Shown here in pieces: positions 28,036 to 36,803 of a stretch of DNA of 64,000 nucleotides. The stretch comes from Flavobacterium sp. (GTDB lineage: Bacteria > Bacteroidota > Bacteroidia > Flavobacteriales > Flavobacteriaceae): positions 124,001 through 188,000 of the forward strand of contig JALRGT010000003.1 of assembly GCA_023259675.1 (NCBI GenBank), written 5' to 3'. The translations under genes and the position numbers were made by a program. The notes beneath the pieces are model-generated. The model did no database searches and was not told where the DNA came from. It was given only the letters and a program-made list of their open reading frames with translations. Positions within the stretch are counted from its first letter, which is position 1, and each line of letters begins with the position of its first letter.

Positions 28036-29922
28036 TTACTCCAATTTGAAAATTAAAACCGATTGGGCTTCAATACTTAAATCCTCTTTTAAAGCAATTG
28101 ATTTTCCCGTTAAAACCTCTTTCCCAAAATTGAAATTTTTTGTGTTTTCCAGAAACCGCCTCGTTTTCAAAGTTTGCGAAGTCAATGCGTTATTTATAAC
28201 GACCATCACCGTTTTTTTATCGGTATATCTAAAATAAACATAGACATTGTTTTCGGGAATGTAGTGCGTCATTTTTCCGAAATGAACTGCTTCATTGCCC
28301 TTCCTCCATTGAAACAATTGAGACGTAAAATCAAAGAATTGTTGCTGTTCTGCCGTTCTTCCTGTTTTTGTAAAGGCATTGTTAGTGTCGCCTTTCCATC
28401 CGCCGGGAAAATCCAAACGAATTGCTCCATCACCTTCGTTTTTATTTCCGGCCATCCCAATTTCTGAACCATAATACAACTGCGGAATTCCGCGGACAGT
28501 GGCAAGTATCGTCATAGCCATCTTGTATTTTTTGAAATCTTTTTTATAAATTTCATTAAAACGTTGGGTGTCATGATTTTCTACAAAAGTCAGAATATTA
28601 TTTACATTGGGATATAGAAAATCATTAGTAAAATTATCATACACATTGATGAGTCCTTTGTCCCAAGTCGGTTGATTTTGATTAAATACATTGGCCATTG
28701 TTTCCATCAAAGTAAAATCCATGACACTTGGCAAATAAGAATTGTAGTTCTGAATGGCGGCCAATTTGCTGTCTTTTTGCCAATAAGCCATTTGCGCTTG
28801 GTCGTGCATCCAAACCTCGCCCACAATATTAAAATTGGGGTATTCATCGGTGATGGCTTTGGTCCATTTTGCAATTCCTTCTTTGTCATTGTAAGAATAG
28901 GTATCTACTCTAAACCCGTCTAAATCGGCGTATTCTATCCACCAAATGGCGTTTTGTGTCAAATAATTCAATACCAAAGGATTCGATTGATTCAAGTCTG
29001 GCATTGATTTTACAAACCAACCGTCCATACACATTTTAGCGTCAATTTGGGATGCATTGGGATCAAATTGCGTCGTCATACGATAATTCGTTTGTGCATA
29101 ACCCGGAAATTGATGCATCCAATCATAAGTCGGCAAATCATTCATCATCCAGTGAGCGGCTCCCCAATGATTGGTCACATAATCCATGATGAGTTTCATG
29201 TCTCTTTGGTGCAATTCGGATGACAATTTTAGATAATCTTCATTCGTTCCGTATCGCGGATCGATCTTGTATACATCCGATTGTCCGTAACCATGATAGG
29301 AACCTTGGGCATCGTTATCTTCGCAAAGTGGTGTAGGCCAAAGAGCGGTCGCCCCTAATTCTTTCATGTAATCTAAATTTTGGATAATCCCTTCGATATC
29401 GCCTCCATGTCTTCCAGATGAATTGCTTCTGTTGGCTTTTTCAGCCAATGCTTTTTGACTGTCATTATTCGGATTCCCATTGGCAAAACGGTCGGGCATG
29501 ATTAAATAAATCATATCCGAAGCATCGTAACTTTTGCGTGAAGCAGAATTTGCCTTGCGTTTTTTTAAAGCATATTTTTGGGTAAACACCACTTTCTTAT
29601 TTTTCGAAAAAGAAAAAACGATCTCCTGTGCAGGAATCTCTTTCGTATCAATCGTTACAAAAATATAATTGGGATTCTCCGTTTTTTGGATGGTTTTTAT
29701 GGCAACAGCATTTGAAACCGCAACTTCATTTTCGGCGATATTTTTGCCATAAAACAAAATTTGAAGTTCTGGATTGTACATACCAGCATACCAAAACGGA
29801 GGTTCCACTCTTTGTATTTGAGCCAAACTATTTAGTGAAATGAAACAGCTAAATAAAATGCTCAACAGCAATAGTTTTTCTATTTTTTTAATTTGATTCA
29901 TAATATGTTTGTAAAAATTCAA
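28036..29922 (-). CDS. susA: GH13 alpha-amylase family, SusA/neopullulanase-like
   Basis: 628 residues; the signal peptide would be better from Met8 (MNQIKKIEKLLLL, cleavage after NSLAQ), which would put the start at 29901. N-terminal beta-sandwich about 36-125 (VEPPFWYAGMYNPELQILFYGKNI) as in SusA and cyclomaltodextrinases. The GH13 barrel contains VTNHWG, nucleophile Asp340 in DGFRVDTYSY, acid/base Glu369 in IVGEVWM, transition-state Asp451 in FVENHDTQRF, and a C-terminal beta domain. Predicted periplasmic hydrolysis of alpha-1,4 malto-oligosaccharides or pullulan fragments. Last gene of PUL 2, 5 bases after the Fn3 lipoprotein. Confidence 0.92.
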   Translation of the reverse strand: MNFYKHIMNQIKKIEKLLLLSILFSCFISLNSLAQIQRVEPPFWYAGMYNPELQILFYGKNIAENEVAVSNAVAIKTIQKTENPNYIFVTIDTKEIPAQEIVFSFSKNKKVVFTQKYALKKRKANSASRKSYDASDMIYLIMPDRFANGNPNNDSQKALAEKANRSNSSGRHGGDIEGIIQNLDYMKELGATALWPTPLCEDNDAQGSYHGYGQSDVYKIDPRYGTNEDYLKLSSELHQRDMKLIMDYVTNHWGAAHWMMNDLPTYDWMHQFPGYAQTNYRMTTQFDPNASQIDAKMCMDGWFVKSMPDLNQSNPLVLNYLTQNAIWWIEYADLDGFRVDTYSYNDKEGIAKWTKAITDEYPNFNIVGEVWMHDQAQMAYWQKDSKLAAIQNYNSYLPSVMDFTLMETMANVFNQNQPTWDKGLINVYDNFTNDFLYPNVNNILTFVENHDTQRFNEIYKKDFKKYKMAMTILATVRGIPQLYYGSEIGMAGNKNEGDGAIRLDFPGGWKGDTNNAFTKTGRTAEQQQFFDFTSQLFQWRKGNEAVHFGKMTHYIPENNVYVYFRYTDKKTVMVVINNALTSQTLKTRRFLENTKNFNFGKEVLTGKSIALKEDLSIEAQSVLIFKLE

Positions 29923-29927
29923 AAAAG

Positions 29928-30623
29928 TTAATTGGTTTTAAAACTCCATATTTGCCCTATTGTCTCTCCTCCTTTATTGTCTTTCACAACCACTTTCCAG
30001 TAATAATTTGTAGTCACTTGCAAAGTAGTGCTTGTCCATGAAGTAGTTGAAGAATTGCTTGCCACTTTTTCCGTAGGTGGATTTGTGGTTCCAAAATAAA
30101 CATCATAAACTAAAACGTCACTGGTATCCACATCAGATGCCGTCCATTTTAAAGTTGCAGTTGTTTCATTAATAAAAGAATTGATTTCAGGTTGCACAAT
30201 TTGGGGCAAAAAAGGCAAATGGTTCGCAACAGCTTCCGCTTCGGTATAAAAACTATAGGTGCTGGAATAATTACTTGAGGCATTTTTACTGTCTGTAGCT
30301 TTCACTCTCCAATAGTAAGCAACACCTTTATTTAGTGCCAAATTTTGATTGTTTGAAGTTCCTTCGGCAGTTTTCACAATTTGCGTAAACTGATTATCAG
30401 TTGCAATTTGTATCTGATAATTAATGGGATTATTTTCTGCATCTGTTGAGGCATTCCATTCAAAACTTACTGTATTATCAATACACAATTTATTACTGGC
30501 GGGCGCTACCAATGTTGGCACACTCGGAGCCGTATTTGAAGTTTCTTCTGTAGATGATGCATCCCCGCCACTACAAGAAAACAACACGCATCCTATTAAA
30601 GTAGAATAGATAATTTTTCTCAT
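29928..30623 (-). CDS. Lipoprotein with two fibronectin type III-like domains
   Basis: 231 residues; lipobox LFSC (Cys17) then SGGDASS. Two Fn3-like repeats (about 33-130 and 136-231), each with a Pro-rich start (VPTLVAPASNK / LPQIVQPEINS), a central W (FEWNAS / LKWTAS) and a closing YYWRVKATDSKNASSNYS / YYWKVVVKDNKGGE segment. No catalytic signature. Between the two amylase genes of PUL 2 (2 and 5 bases away). It could be an outer-membrane glycan-binding or scaffold protein; function unknown. Confidence 0.75.
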   Translation of the reverse strand: MRKIIYSTLIGCVLFSCSGGDASSTEETSNTAPSVPTLVAPASNKLCIDNTVSFEWNASTDAENNPINYQIQIATDNQFTQIVKTAEGTSNNQNLALNKGVAYYWRVKATDSKNASSNYSSTYSFYTEAEAVANHLPFLPQIVQPEINSFINETTATLKWTASDVDTSDVLVYDVYFGTTNPPTEKVASNSSTTSWTSTTLQVTTNYYWKVVVKDNKGGETIGQIWSFKTN

Positions 30624-30625
30624 GT

Positions 30626-33600
30626 TTACTCTTTTATAATAGTTAAACTTACTGGGGTCTCTAAATACACTTTTACGACATAGACTCCAACAGATTCTTT
30701 TTCTAAATCCAGTTGTACTTTTTGATTGACAACTTGATAATTCTCTTTAGAAATTAGTTGTCCACTCATAGAATACAATGCAATCGTTACGTCTTTACTG
30801 GGAGTGGGTACTGAAATCGTTATCAAACTCTTCGTTGGATTGGGATAAGCAATTACGTTACCGACATCACCAATAATGGTTTTGGTATAAATTCCTTCAC
30901 AGGCTTTCGCTGTTTTTACCTCCAGTACATCTCCTTGTTGCACCTCAACCGTGAAGGCGGTTGCCTCTGTTTCAAATTCAGAAACTCCATTCCGTACCAC
31001 TTGATATGGCGCTGTTCCTTCGGTAATTTCGATAGCCAATTTATCCGAAGAAAGTGTGGATTTTCCAACTAAAGTACTTCCTGGATTGATAGTTATCGTA
31101 AAACATTGTTCGAATGTTTTTCCTGTAATGCTTATACAAACAGGGTAAGTTCCCGGATCCAAATCAGAAACCGTCACACTATTGTTTACAAAATTGTAAT
31201 TGGTACCATTAATATTCGCCACATAATCATAGGTTTGAGCAGCTGTTAGGGTTATTTGACCATTATTTTTATTGGCGCAAGTTTCGGATTTAGATTCGAC
31301 AGTAAAATTATCCGAAGGCAATGCAAATGGAACATCGGTTGCAAAAGCAGGTTTGTTACCATAAATTCTAAATTGTCCTGCTGGAATTGCAATTGGCGTA
31401 TTTACATCGGATACATTCCATACCGAATTATCCATCAAATTGTACCATTCGCCTGTATATGGAAATCCGGTTGCCACATTTTGGGAAGTCACATCAAAAT
31501 TGGCCAGAATTACTACATCTTTCAAGCTATTGACAAGCAAAGAAGCATCTGATATTTTTATATTCTTAGTTAATGAACTGGTATTACTCATGGTTACTAT
31601 ACCGGAGAAAACAGGCTCCTCGGTTTTTAACTTAATCATTCTAGCCCAATCTGAATAAATTTCATATCGATTATCATTGTCCAACCAATTGTTAGCCCAT
31701 TGCGGTTGTGGTTTTGTGGCCAATTTACAATCGCCAGAAATAGCATCCGAAGAAGTATTTACGGTTCCGTTATCACAGGTAAAAATGGAGTTTTCGAAAC
31801 CCATCTCTCCAAAATGCCAAATCATTTTTGGTCCTGGAACTAATAAGCTCACCGCTCCCAATGCCGACATTCTAGACAAAGCCGTATTTAAGTTTTTGAC
31901 GTTATGAGCCGCGTTAGTGGAATTCCCGTATTGTACATTTTTATACATTAATCGTTCTTCGTCATGACTTTCGGCAAATCCCACCAATAGGTTTTTAGTA
32001 AAACCTCTACTACTGCTGTTCATTCTGGCAATATTAGACGTATATCCCATTGAAAGTTCATTGTATTCATTGGTCATTTTACCCCACAACATAATTCCTT
32101 TACTAGGCGTTTCGTTCACTCTGTAATTTGCCCATTGTTGTTCCTCTGTATCGGTTCCCAAATGCTCAAAAATAGTATAATGCGTTGGGTCTAAACTCCA
32201 AGAATAATCCGCATAAGATTTCAATACATCTACACGATCTTGTTGATAGGCATTCGTACAACTTTCATCAGAAGCGGTACAATTTTGCGTAAACCCTTTG
32301 GTCAAATCCCAACGAAATCCATCAATGTGATATTCTTGAATCCATTGTTTGATGACTCTTTTTACATAATATTGTGTTCGTGCTTGTTGATGATTAAAAT
32401 CTTCCCCAACATTGTAAGTATGTTTGGCAACTGTGTTGAAATAAGGATTCTCGGCAGTTGGCGAACCAAAACCATCTCCATCAGGATCGTTCATCCACAT
32501 ACGCACCATTGGATTTCGACCAAAAGCGTGATTGAGAGCCACATCCAGAATTACAGCAATCCCATTTTCATGGCATAAATCGATGAACTCTTTTAACTTA
32601 TGGGATGGTCCATAAAATTTATCCAAAGCCATATGAAAAGCTGTATTATACCCCCAACTTTCGTTGCCTTCAAATTCCATGACAGGCAATAATTCGATGG
32701 CATTAATCTTCAAATTTTTAAAATAATCCATCCGATCAATTAAATCCTGAAAGTTGCGATGGGAATCAAAATCACGAACTAAAACTTCATACACAACCAG
32801 TTTTTCCTTTTCGGGTTTAGTAAAATTGGTCACTTGCCAGTTATAGGCTGTTTGTCCTGTTTTTAAAACCGAAACTTCAAAATTTTGTCCTGCAGGATAC
32901 ACTGGCATATTAGGATAAGTGGTACTTGGAATACCTGAATCATCAAATGGAGAAAGTACTAAAGTTGAATAGGGATCGGCGATTTTTACCATAATTGGCG
33001 AATTTGCCAAAGGTGTTTGGTCGACTACCCAATATTGATAACTGTAATCTGTACCAGCTATTAAACCGGATAATTCCAACCAAAATTTTCCCGTTGCAGG
33101 ATCTTTTTTCATGGCATAAGCCGAAGTAGGTTGCCAATTATTAAAACTTCCCGCCACATATACAAAGTCTTTAGCAGGAGCATCCAAGACTAAAGTCGCC
33201 TTACTGGCATCCGTAGCATTATAGTTAATCCCATCTTCCAGCCCCGAAGCCATTGCCTCTGAAATGGTATTTGGATTTAGTACCACATAAAACTTTTTGG
33301 TAACAACAGTTATTCCCTGTGTGACTTGTAATTCGTAATTTTGGTTAGACGTAATTCCTGAATGTGTATACGAATAAGATGCCGTACTGCTATTGGAATT
33401 CAATATAGAACCATTAGCCTTTAACACATAACTCGCATTCCCATTGGTATTGGTAGCTGCAATTGTGAAATTTGATCCCGATGTCAGTATAGAAGTGCTA
33501 TTCTCTCCCGGAGAAGATAACGTTAACTGAAAACCACCCACTTCAACCAAAATATCTTGGGATTTTTTATCTCCCGACCCGTTTTTGGCTTTAATCAAAA

Positions 33601-33958
33601 AACCTATTTTACCAATAGCTGTAGTATTATAATAGGTTGTTGGAGTTATGCTTTTCGTATAGGTATCGGTAGCTGAATTGTACGTAAACTTACTCGCTTC
33701 AGAAGAAGCTTCCCAAGTTCCGTTATCTGGAGTTCCTTTATCAGTAGTATCGTCAGTATCAAATCCCCATGCCCACATATACAATGCATTCCCGGTGACA
33801 CCCCATGCCGCTTCATCAACACTATTGCCATTTATAGTAATAGTAATTGCCGTCGTTTCTTCAAAAATAGCTGGACTAACAGAATAAGAAAGAGTTTGTT
33901 GTTGACCAAAAGCTAAAATTGAAAAAAAACAAAAAAGTAGTAGTAGTTTTTTTTTCAT
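30626..33958 (-). CDS. Large GH13 alpha-amylase with CBM48-like domain and T9SS C-terminal tail
   Basis: 1110 residues, signal peptide to about 18 (LAFGQQ). Order: N-terminal Ig-like modules about 20-230; CBM48-like domain about 255-350 (FVYVAGSFNNWQPTSAYAMK); GH13 barrel about 385-760 with VVYEVLVRDFD, LDVALNHAFG, nucleophile Asp551 in DGFRWDLTKG, Glu598 in IFEHLG and Asp666 in AESHDEERL; a beta domain; and an Ig-like segment. The last ~75 residues (IAYPNPTKSLITISV...YVVKVYLE) form a type A T9SS secretion/attachment signal. It would be exported to the medium or surface and cut starch or glycogen first. It starts only 16 bases after the T run of a stem-loop. Confidence 0.92.
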   Translation of the reverse strand: MKKKLLLLFCFFSILAFGQQQTLSYSVSPAIFEETTAITITINGNSVDEAAWGVTGNALYMWAWGFDTDDTTDKGTPDNGTWEASSEASKFTYNSATDTYTKSITPTTYYNTTAIGKIGFLIKAKNGSGDKKSQDILVEVGGFQLTLSSPGENSTSILTSGSNFTIAATNTNGNASYVLKANGSILNSNSSTASYSYTHSGITSNQNYELQVTQGITVVTKKFYVVLNPNTISEAMASGLEDGINYNATDASKATLVLDAPAKDFVYVAGSFNNWQPTSAYAMKKDPATGKFWLELSGLIAGTDYSYQYWVVDQTPLANSPIMVKIADPYSTLVLSPFDDSGIPSTTYPNMPVYPAGQNFEVSVLKTGQTAYNWQVTNFTKPEKEKLVVYEVLVRDFDSHRNFQDLIDRMDYFKNLKINAIELLPVMEFEGNESWGYNTAFHMALDKFYGPSHKLKEFIDLCHENGIAVILDVALNHAFGRNPMVRMWMNDPDGDGFGSPTAENPYFNTVAKHTYNVGEDFNHQQARTQYYVKRVIKQWIQEYHIDGFRWDLTKGFTQNCTASDESCTNAYQQDRVDVLKSYADYSWSLDPTHYTIFEHLGTDTEEQQWANYRVNETPSKGIMLWGKMTNEYNELSMGYTSNIARMNSSSRGFTKNLLVGFAESHDEERLMYKNVQYGNSTNAAHNVKNLNTALSRMSALGAVSLLVPGPKMIWHFGEMGFENSIFTCDNGTVNTSSDAISGDCKLATKPQPQWANNWLDNDNRYEIYSDWARMIKLKTEEPVFSGIVTMSNTSSLTKNIKISDASLLVNSLKDVVILANFDVTSQNVATGFPYTGEWYNLMDNSVWNVSDVNTPIAIPAGQFRIYGNKPAFATDVPFALPSDNFTVESKSETCANKNNGQITLTAAQTYDYVANINGTNYNFVNNSVTVSDLDPGTYPVCISITGKTFEQCFTITINPGSTLVGKSTLSSDKLAIEITEGTAPYQVVRNGVSEFETEATAFTVEVQQGDVLEVKTAKACEGIYTKTIIGDVGNVIAYPNPTKSLITISVPTPSKDVTIALYSMSGQLISKENYQVVNQKVQLDLEKESVGVYVVKVYLETPVSLTIIKE

Positions 33959-33974
33959 CTTAATTAGTTAAGTA

Positions 33975-34005
33975 AAAAAAAGGCTATCCTGAGATAGCCT
34001 TTTTC
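33975..34005 (-). terminator. Stem-loop between susE-like gene and amylase gene (PUL 2)
   Basis: Stem ggctatc/gatagcc (33983-33989 with 33994-34000) extended by five A-T pairs, tetraloop ctga, followed on the minus strand by a run of eight T. It has a full terminator shape, yet the amylase start codon is only 16 bases further, leaving no space for a new promoter. An attenuator or a processing/stabilising element is more likely than a complete stop. Confidence 0.7.
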
Positions 34006-34019
34006 ATTATTTTAAATTA

Positions 34020-35135
34020 TTATTTTTGATTTGGAAACATCAGGTAGCTTCCGTCTAAATCATTAAAATATATCTTATATTTAGATTTAGCTACAGGGAT
34101 ATCTCCTCCGCTGGAACCGTTTCCAGTATATCCAGAAAAAGCAGTATCACCTCCCCAATTTGTATCCCAGGCATTATTTGCTCTGAATTTTCCTTTTCCA
34201 TCAAACAAACTAACACTAAGTGTCCAGATATGAGGATCAAATGTGGATTGCGTCATATCGGTATCTTCTCCCCAACCGGCTTCAGTTCCCGTTCTTGAAG
34301 AACCGATAAACCCAATTGTTGAATATACATTTGCCGCCAAGGCATTATAAGGAGTTAAAGTATAGGTCTTGTTTTGTAAATCCATAGAGAATGTATAATA
34401 CCCAGCCGTAGCAATGTTAAAACTTGCTGGATCTGCATCTGCATCTGTTCCTCTGTACACTAAACTTCCGTCTGCTCCTCCATACATTGGTGCCCAGCTT
34501 CCTAAATTTGAAATGGCTTTGAAATATCCTGCATTGAAATATCCTGTAAACTTATACAGTTTTGGATTTGATCCACTTCTAAAAAGAGGTTGATTTCCTT
34601 TATTATTATCCCAACCAGAAACAGTTGCATCTCCCACTAAATACCAATCTGTAAATGCATAAGGTACTAAACCCGAATAGGCAGTAACACTAATTGTAAT
34701 TGTATTCTCGGCAATCATTGGCATAACTCCAGAAACGTTACATTTTACTTTTACATCAAATTGAGAAGCAATTCCTGGTTCGGCACCTAATTCTATAGCT
34801 ACTTGGTTCAATTTTTTAATTAGAATCGAAGCCTCAGTCACATCACTCGTGGTGGCCAAAACTTGTGCTTGAGAAAAGTCTCCTCCTTTTACATCCATCA
34901 TCAAAGTGTAATTTACCACGATATCATGAGAATATTCCGCAGCGGTCCAAACAAATTTATCCGTTTGGTTTTCCGCATTTTCTTCCGTAAGTACAAATGT
35001 TTTTCCAGTTGTAGGAAGTGTCAATTCAGGAACAGCTATATCCGTAAGGACAGGTCTGTTTTCTACATCATCAGCGTTACATGATAAAAACAAAACGCTC
35101 ACAAATGCGATTACTATTTTATATATATTTTTCAT
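34020..35135 (-). CDS. susE: SusE-like starch-binding outer-membrane lipoprotein
   Basis: 371 residues; lipobox FLSC (Cys19) followed by NADDVEN, an acidic surface signal. N-terminal SusE domain (about 25-165: LTLPTTGKTFVLTEENAENQTDKFVWTAAEY, IKKLNQVAIELGAEPG). Two carbohydrate-binding units about 165-275 (WYLVGDATVSGWDNNKGNQPLFRSGSNPKLYKFTGYF) and 275-371 (IGFIGSSRTGTEAGWGEDTDM), with the Trp-rich faces usual for starch binding. Fourth gene of PUL 2, 20 bases after susD. Symbol by family and position. Confidence 0.88.
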   Translation of the reverse strand: MKNIYKIVIAFVSVLFLSCNADDVENRPVLTDIAVPELTLPTTGKTFVLTEENAENQTDKFVWTAAEYSHDIVVNYTLMMDVKGGDFSQAQVLATTSDVTEASILIKKLNQVAIELGAEPGIASQFDVKVKCNVSGVMPMIAENTITISVTAYSGLVPYAFTDWYLVGDATVSGWDNNKGNQPLFRSGSNPKLYKFTGYFNAGYFKAISNLGSWAPMYGGADGSLVYRGTDADADPASFNIATAGYYTFSMDLQNKTYTLTPYNALAANVYSTIGFIGSSRTGTEAGWGEDTDMTQSTFDPHIWTLSVSLFDGKGKFRANNAWDTNWGGDTAFSGYTGNGSSGGDIPVAKSKYKIYFNDLDGSYLMFPNQK

Positions 35136-35155
35136 ATCTAATTTGAGTAGTTAGG

Positions 35156-36763
35156 TTAATATCCTGTATTTTGTTTTAATGTTGGGTTCGCTTGAATTGC
35201 TGTAGCAGGAATTGGCATTAAATCTCTGTAAGAATCCGTGGCAACTCCATCTTTTACGCCACCTTTCCATTGCCAAATTTTGTCACTTCCCGTAAATTTT
35301 CCAAATCGAATTAAATCTGTTCTTCGGTGACATTCCCAAAACAACTCTCTTCCTCTTTCAGCTAAAATAAAGTCCAAAGTTAAATCAGACTCGGAGATAG
35401 CGGTGTTATTGGCTCTGCTTCTAATTTGATTGATATAATCTTTGGCAGTAGTCAAATTTCCACTGGCAGCTCCTCTTACAGTTGCTTCGGCATACATTAG
35501 ATACACGTCTGACAATCTAAACATTGGAAAATCAGTATCCGGAATATCATTTCTTTGTGCAGCCGTACCGTCTGAGTTTACATTAGTGAATTTTTTTACA
35601 GCATAACCGTCTGTAAATACACCAACCTCAGCAATATCTAAATTTTGTCCATCTGTATAAAAAGTTCCTCTAACATCTGCTGTGGCCGTAACATCCGGAA
35701 AAGTTTGAACAAATTCTTTTCTTGTTCTGATTCCCCACCAACCACCATTCATTCCTTGATCGGCAGCATCCATACTACCACCTATAGAAGCGTGAAGTAT
35801 AAAACTCATTCCTCCACCAGTTGCTCTAATGGCATTACCATCTCCTACAATAGGAAAAATAATTTCAGATTGCGCACCGTTGCGATTGTTATCCGCAGAG
35901 AATAAGTATCTGTAAGGAACATTTGCGAAAGAATAACCAGAAGAAGTGATAATTTCAGAACACAATTGTGCTGTTTCATTATTTTTTTCTACACCAGTAT
36001 ACACTTTAGAATTTAGATAAATTTGAGCCAATAAAAATTTAGCCGCTGTTTTATCGATTCTACCATATTCATTGGTTTTAGATTCTTTAAGACTGGAATC
36101 TAAATCGGTCAATTCATTTTTTACAAATTCAAAAACTTCTGCTCTTGTTTTTTGCTCTGGATAATAGAATCCAACTGGATCATTTTCGGTAGTAATAGGC
36201 ACATTACCAAATAAATCCATCAATTGCACGTATGAAAAAGCTCTTAAAAAACGGGCTTCAGCTCTAAAAGTCGCAATATCTGATTTTAAAGAAGCATCTA
36301 CACCACGGCTTGCCAATTTATCATCGCTGGTTTGTCTTAGAAACTCATTGGCAATACTAATTTCATAAAATGCTCTTGAATAAATTCCGTACAAAAATTC
36401 GTTATTAGGAGCCCATCTTTGTGTATTCATAGTTGGTAAAGAACCATCAGCCCAAGCTATGATTGCTTCATCGGTTGGTACCTCTTGCATTACAAAAAGC
36501 AATCTTAAATAACTACTAAAATCTCCTCCGATACCTGAAATATCAGGGCTTCCGTCTCCGTCATTTCCTCCGACATATAAACCGGCATACAATTTGGCCA
36601 ACACTTGTTTATAGGAAGCAGGGTCATTGAAAAAATCTTCAGACAAGAATTCATCATCGTCTTTTGGGGTTACTTCCAAGTCACTTGTACATGAAGTAAG
36701 GGTCATATTCAATCCTAAAATTAAAAGGAGTAAATAAGATATATGTTTAAATGATATTTTCAT
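35156..36763 (-). CDS. susD: SusD-family starch-binding lipoprotein (PUL 2)
   Basis: 535 residues; lipobox LTSC (Cys25), then TSDLEVTPKDDDEF. SusD fold signs: FFNDPASYKQVLAKLYAGLYVGGNDG, FRAEARFLRAFSYVQLMDLFGNVPI, KTAAKFLLAQIYLNSKVY, ILAERGRELFWECHRRTDLIRFGKF and the C-terminal RDLMPIPATAIQANPTLKQNTGY. Forms the surface lid of the SusC transporter encoded 40 bases upstream. Confidence 0.95.
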   Translation of the reverse strand: MKISFKHISYLLLLILGLNMTLTSCTSDLEVTPKDDDEFLSEDFFNDPASYKQVLAKLYAGLYVGGNDGDGSPDISGIGGDFSSYLRLLFVMQEVPTDEAIIAWADGSLPTMNTQRWAPNNEFLYGIYSRAFYEISIANEFLRQTSDDKLASRGVDASLKSDIATFRAEARFLRAFSYVQLMDLFGNVPITTENDPVGFYYPEQKTRAEVFEFVKNELTDLDSSLKESKTNEYGRIDKTAAKFLLAQIYLNSKVYTGVEKNNETAQLCSEIITSSGYSFANVPYRYLFSADNNRNGAQSEIIFPIVGDGNAIRATGGGMSFILHASIGGSMDAADQGMNGGWWGIRTRKEFVQTFPDVTATADVRGTFYTDGQNLDIAEVGVFTDGYAVKKFTNVNSDGTAAQRNDIPDTDFPMFRLSDVYLMYAEATVRGAASGNLTTAKDYINQIRSRANNTAISESDLTLDFILAERGRELFWECHRRTDLIRFGKFTGSDKIWQWKGGVKDGVATDSYRDLMPIPATAIQANPTLKQNTGY

Positions 36764-36803
36764 TTTGTTTAATTTTTAAATTAGAAATTCAATGTATGAC
36801 TGT

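Noticed and set aside
33930..33945. GTAGTAGTAG resembling the candidate SusR operator
   Set aside because: It lies inside the amylase signal-peptide codons (a leucine run on the minus strand), lacks the 6-base spacing and follows codon use.
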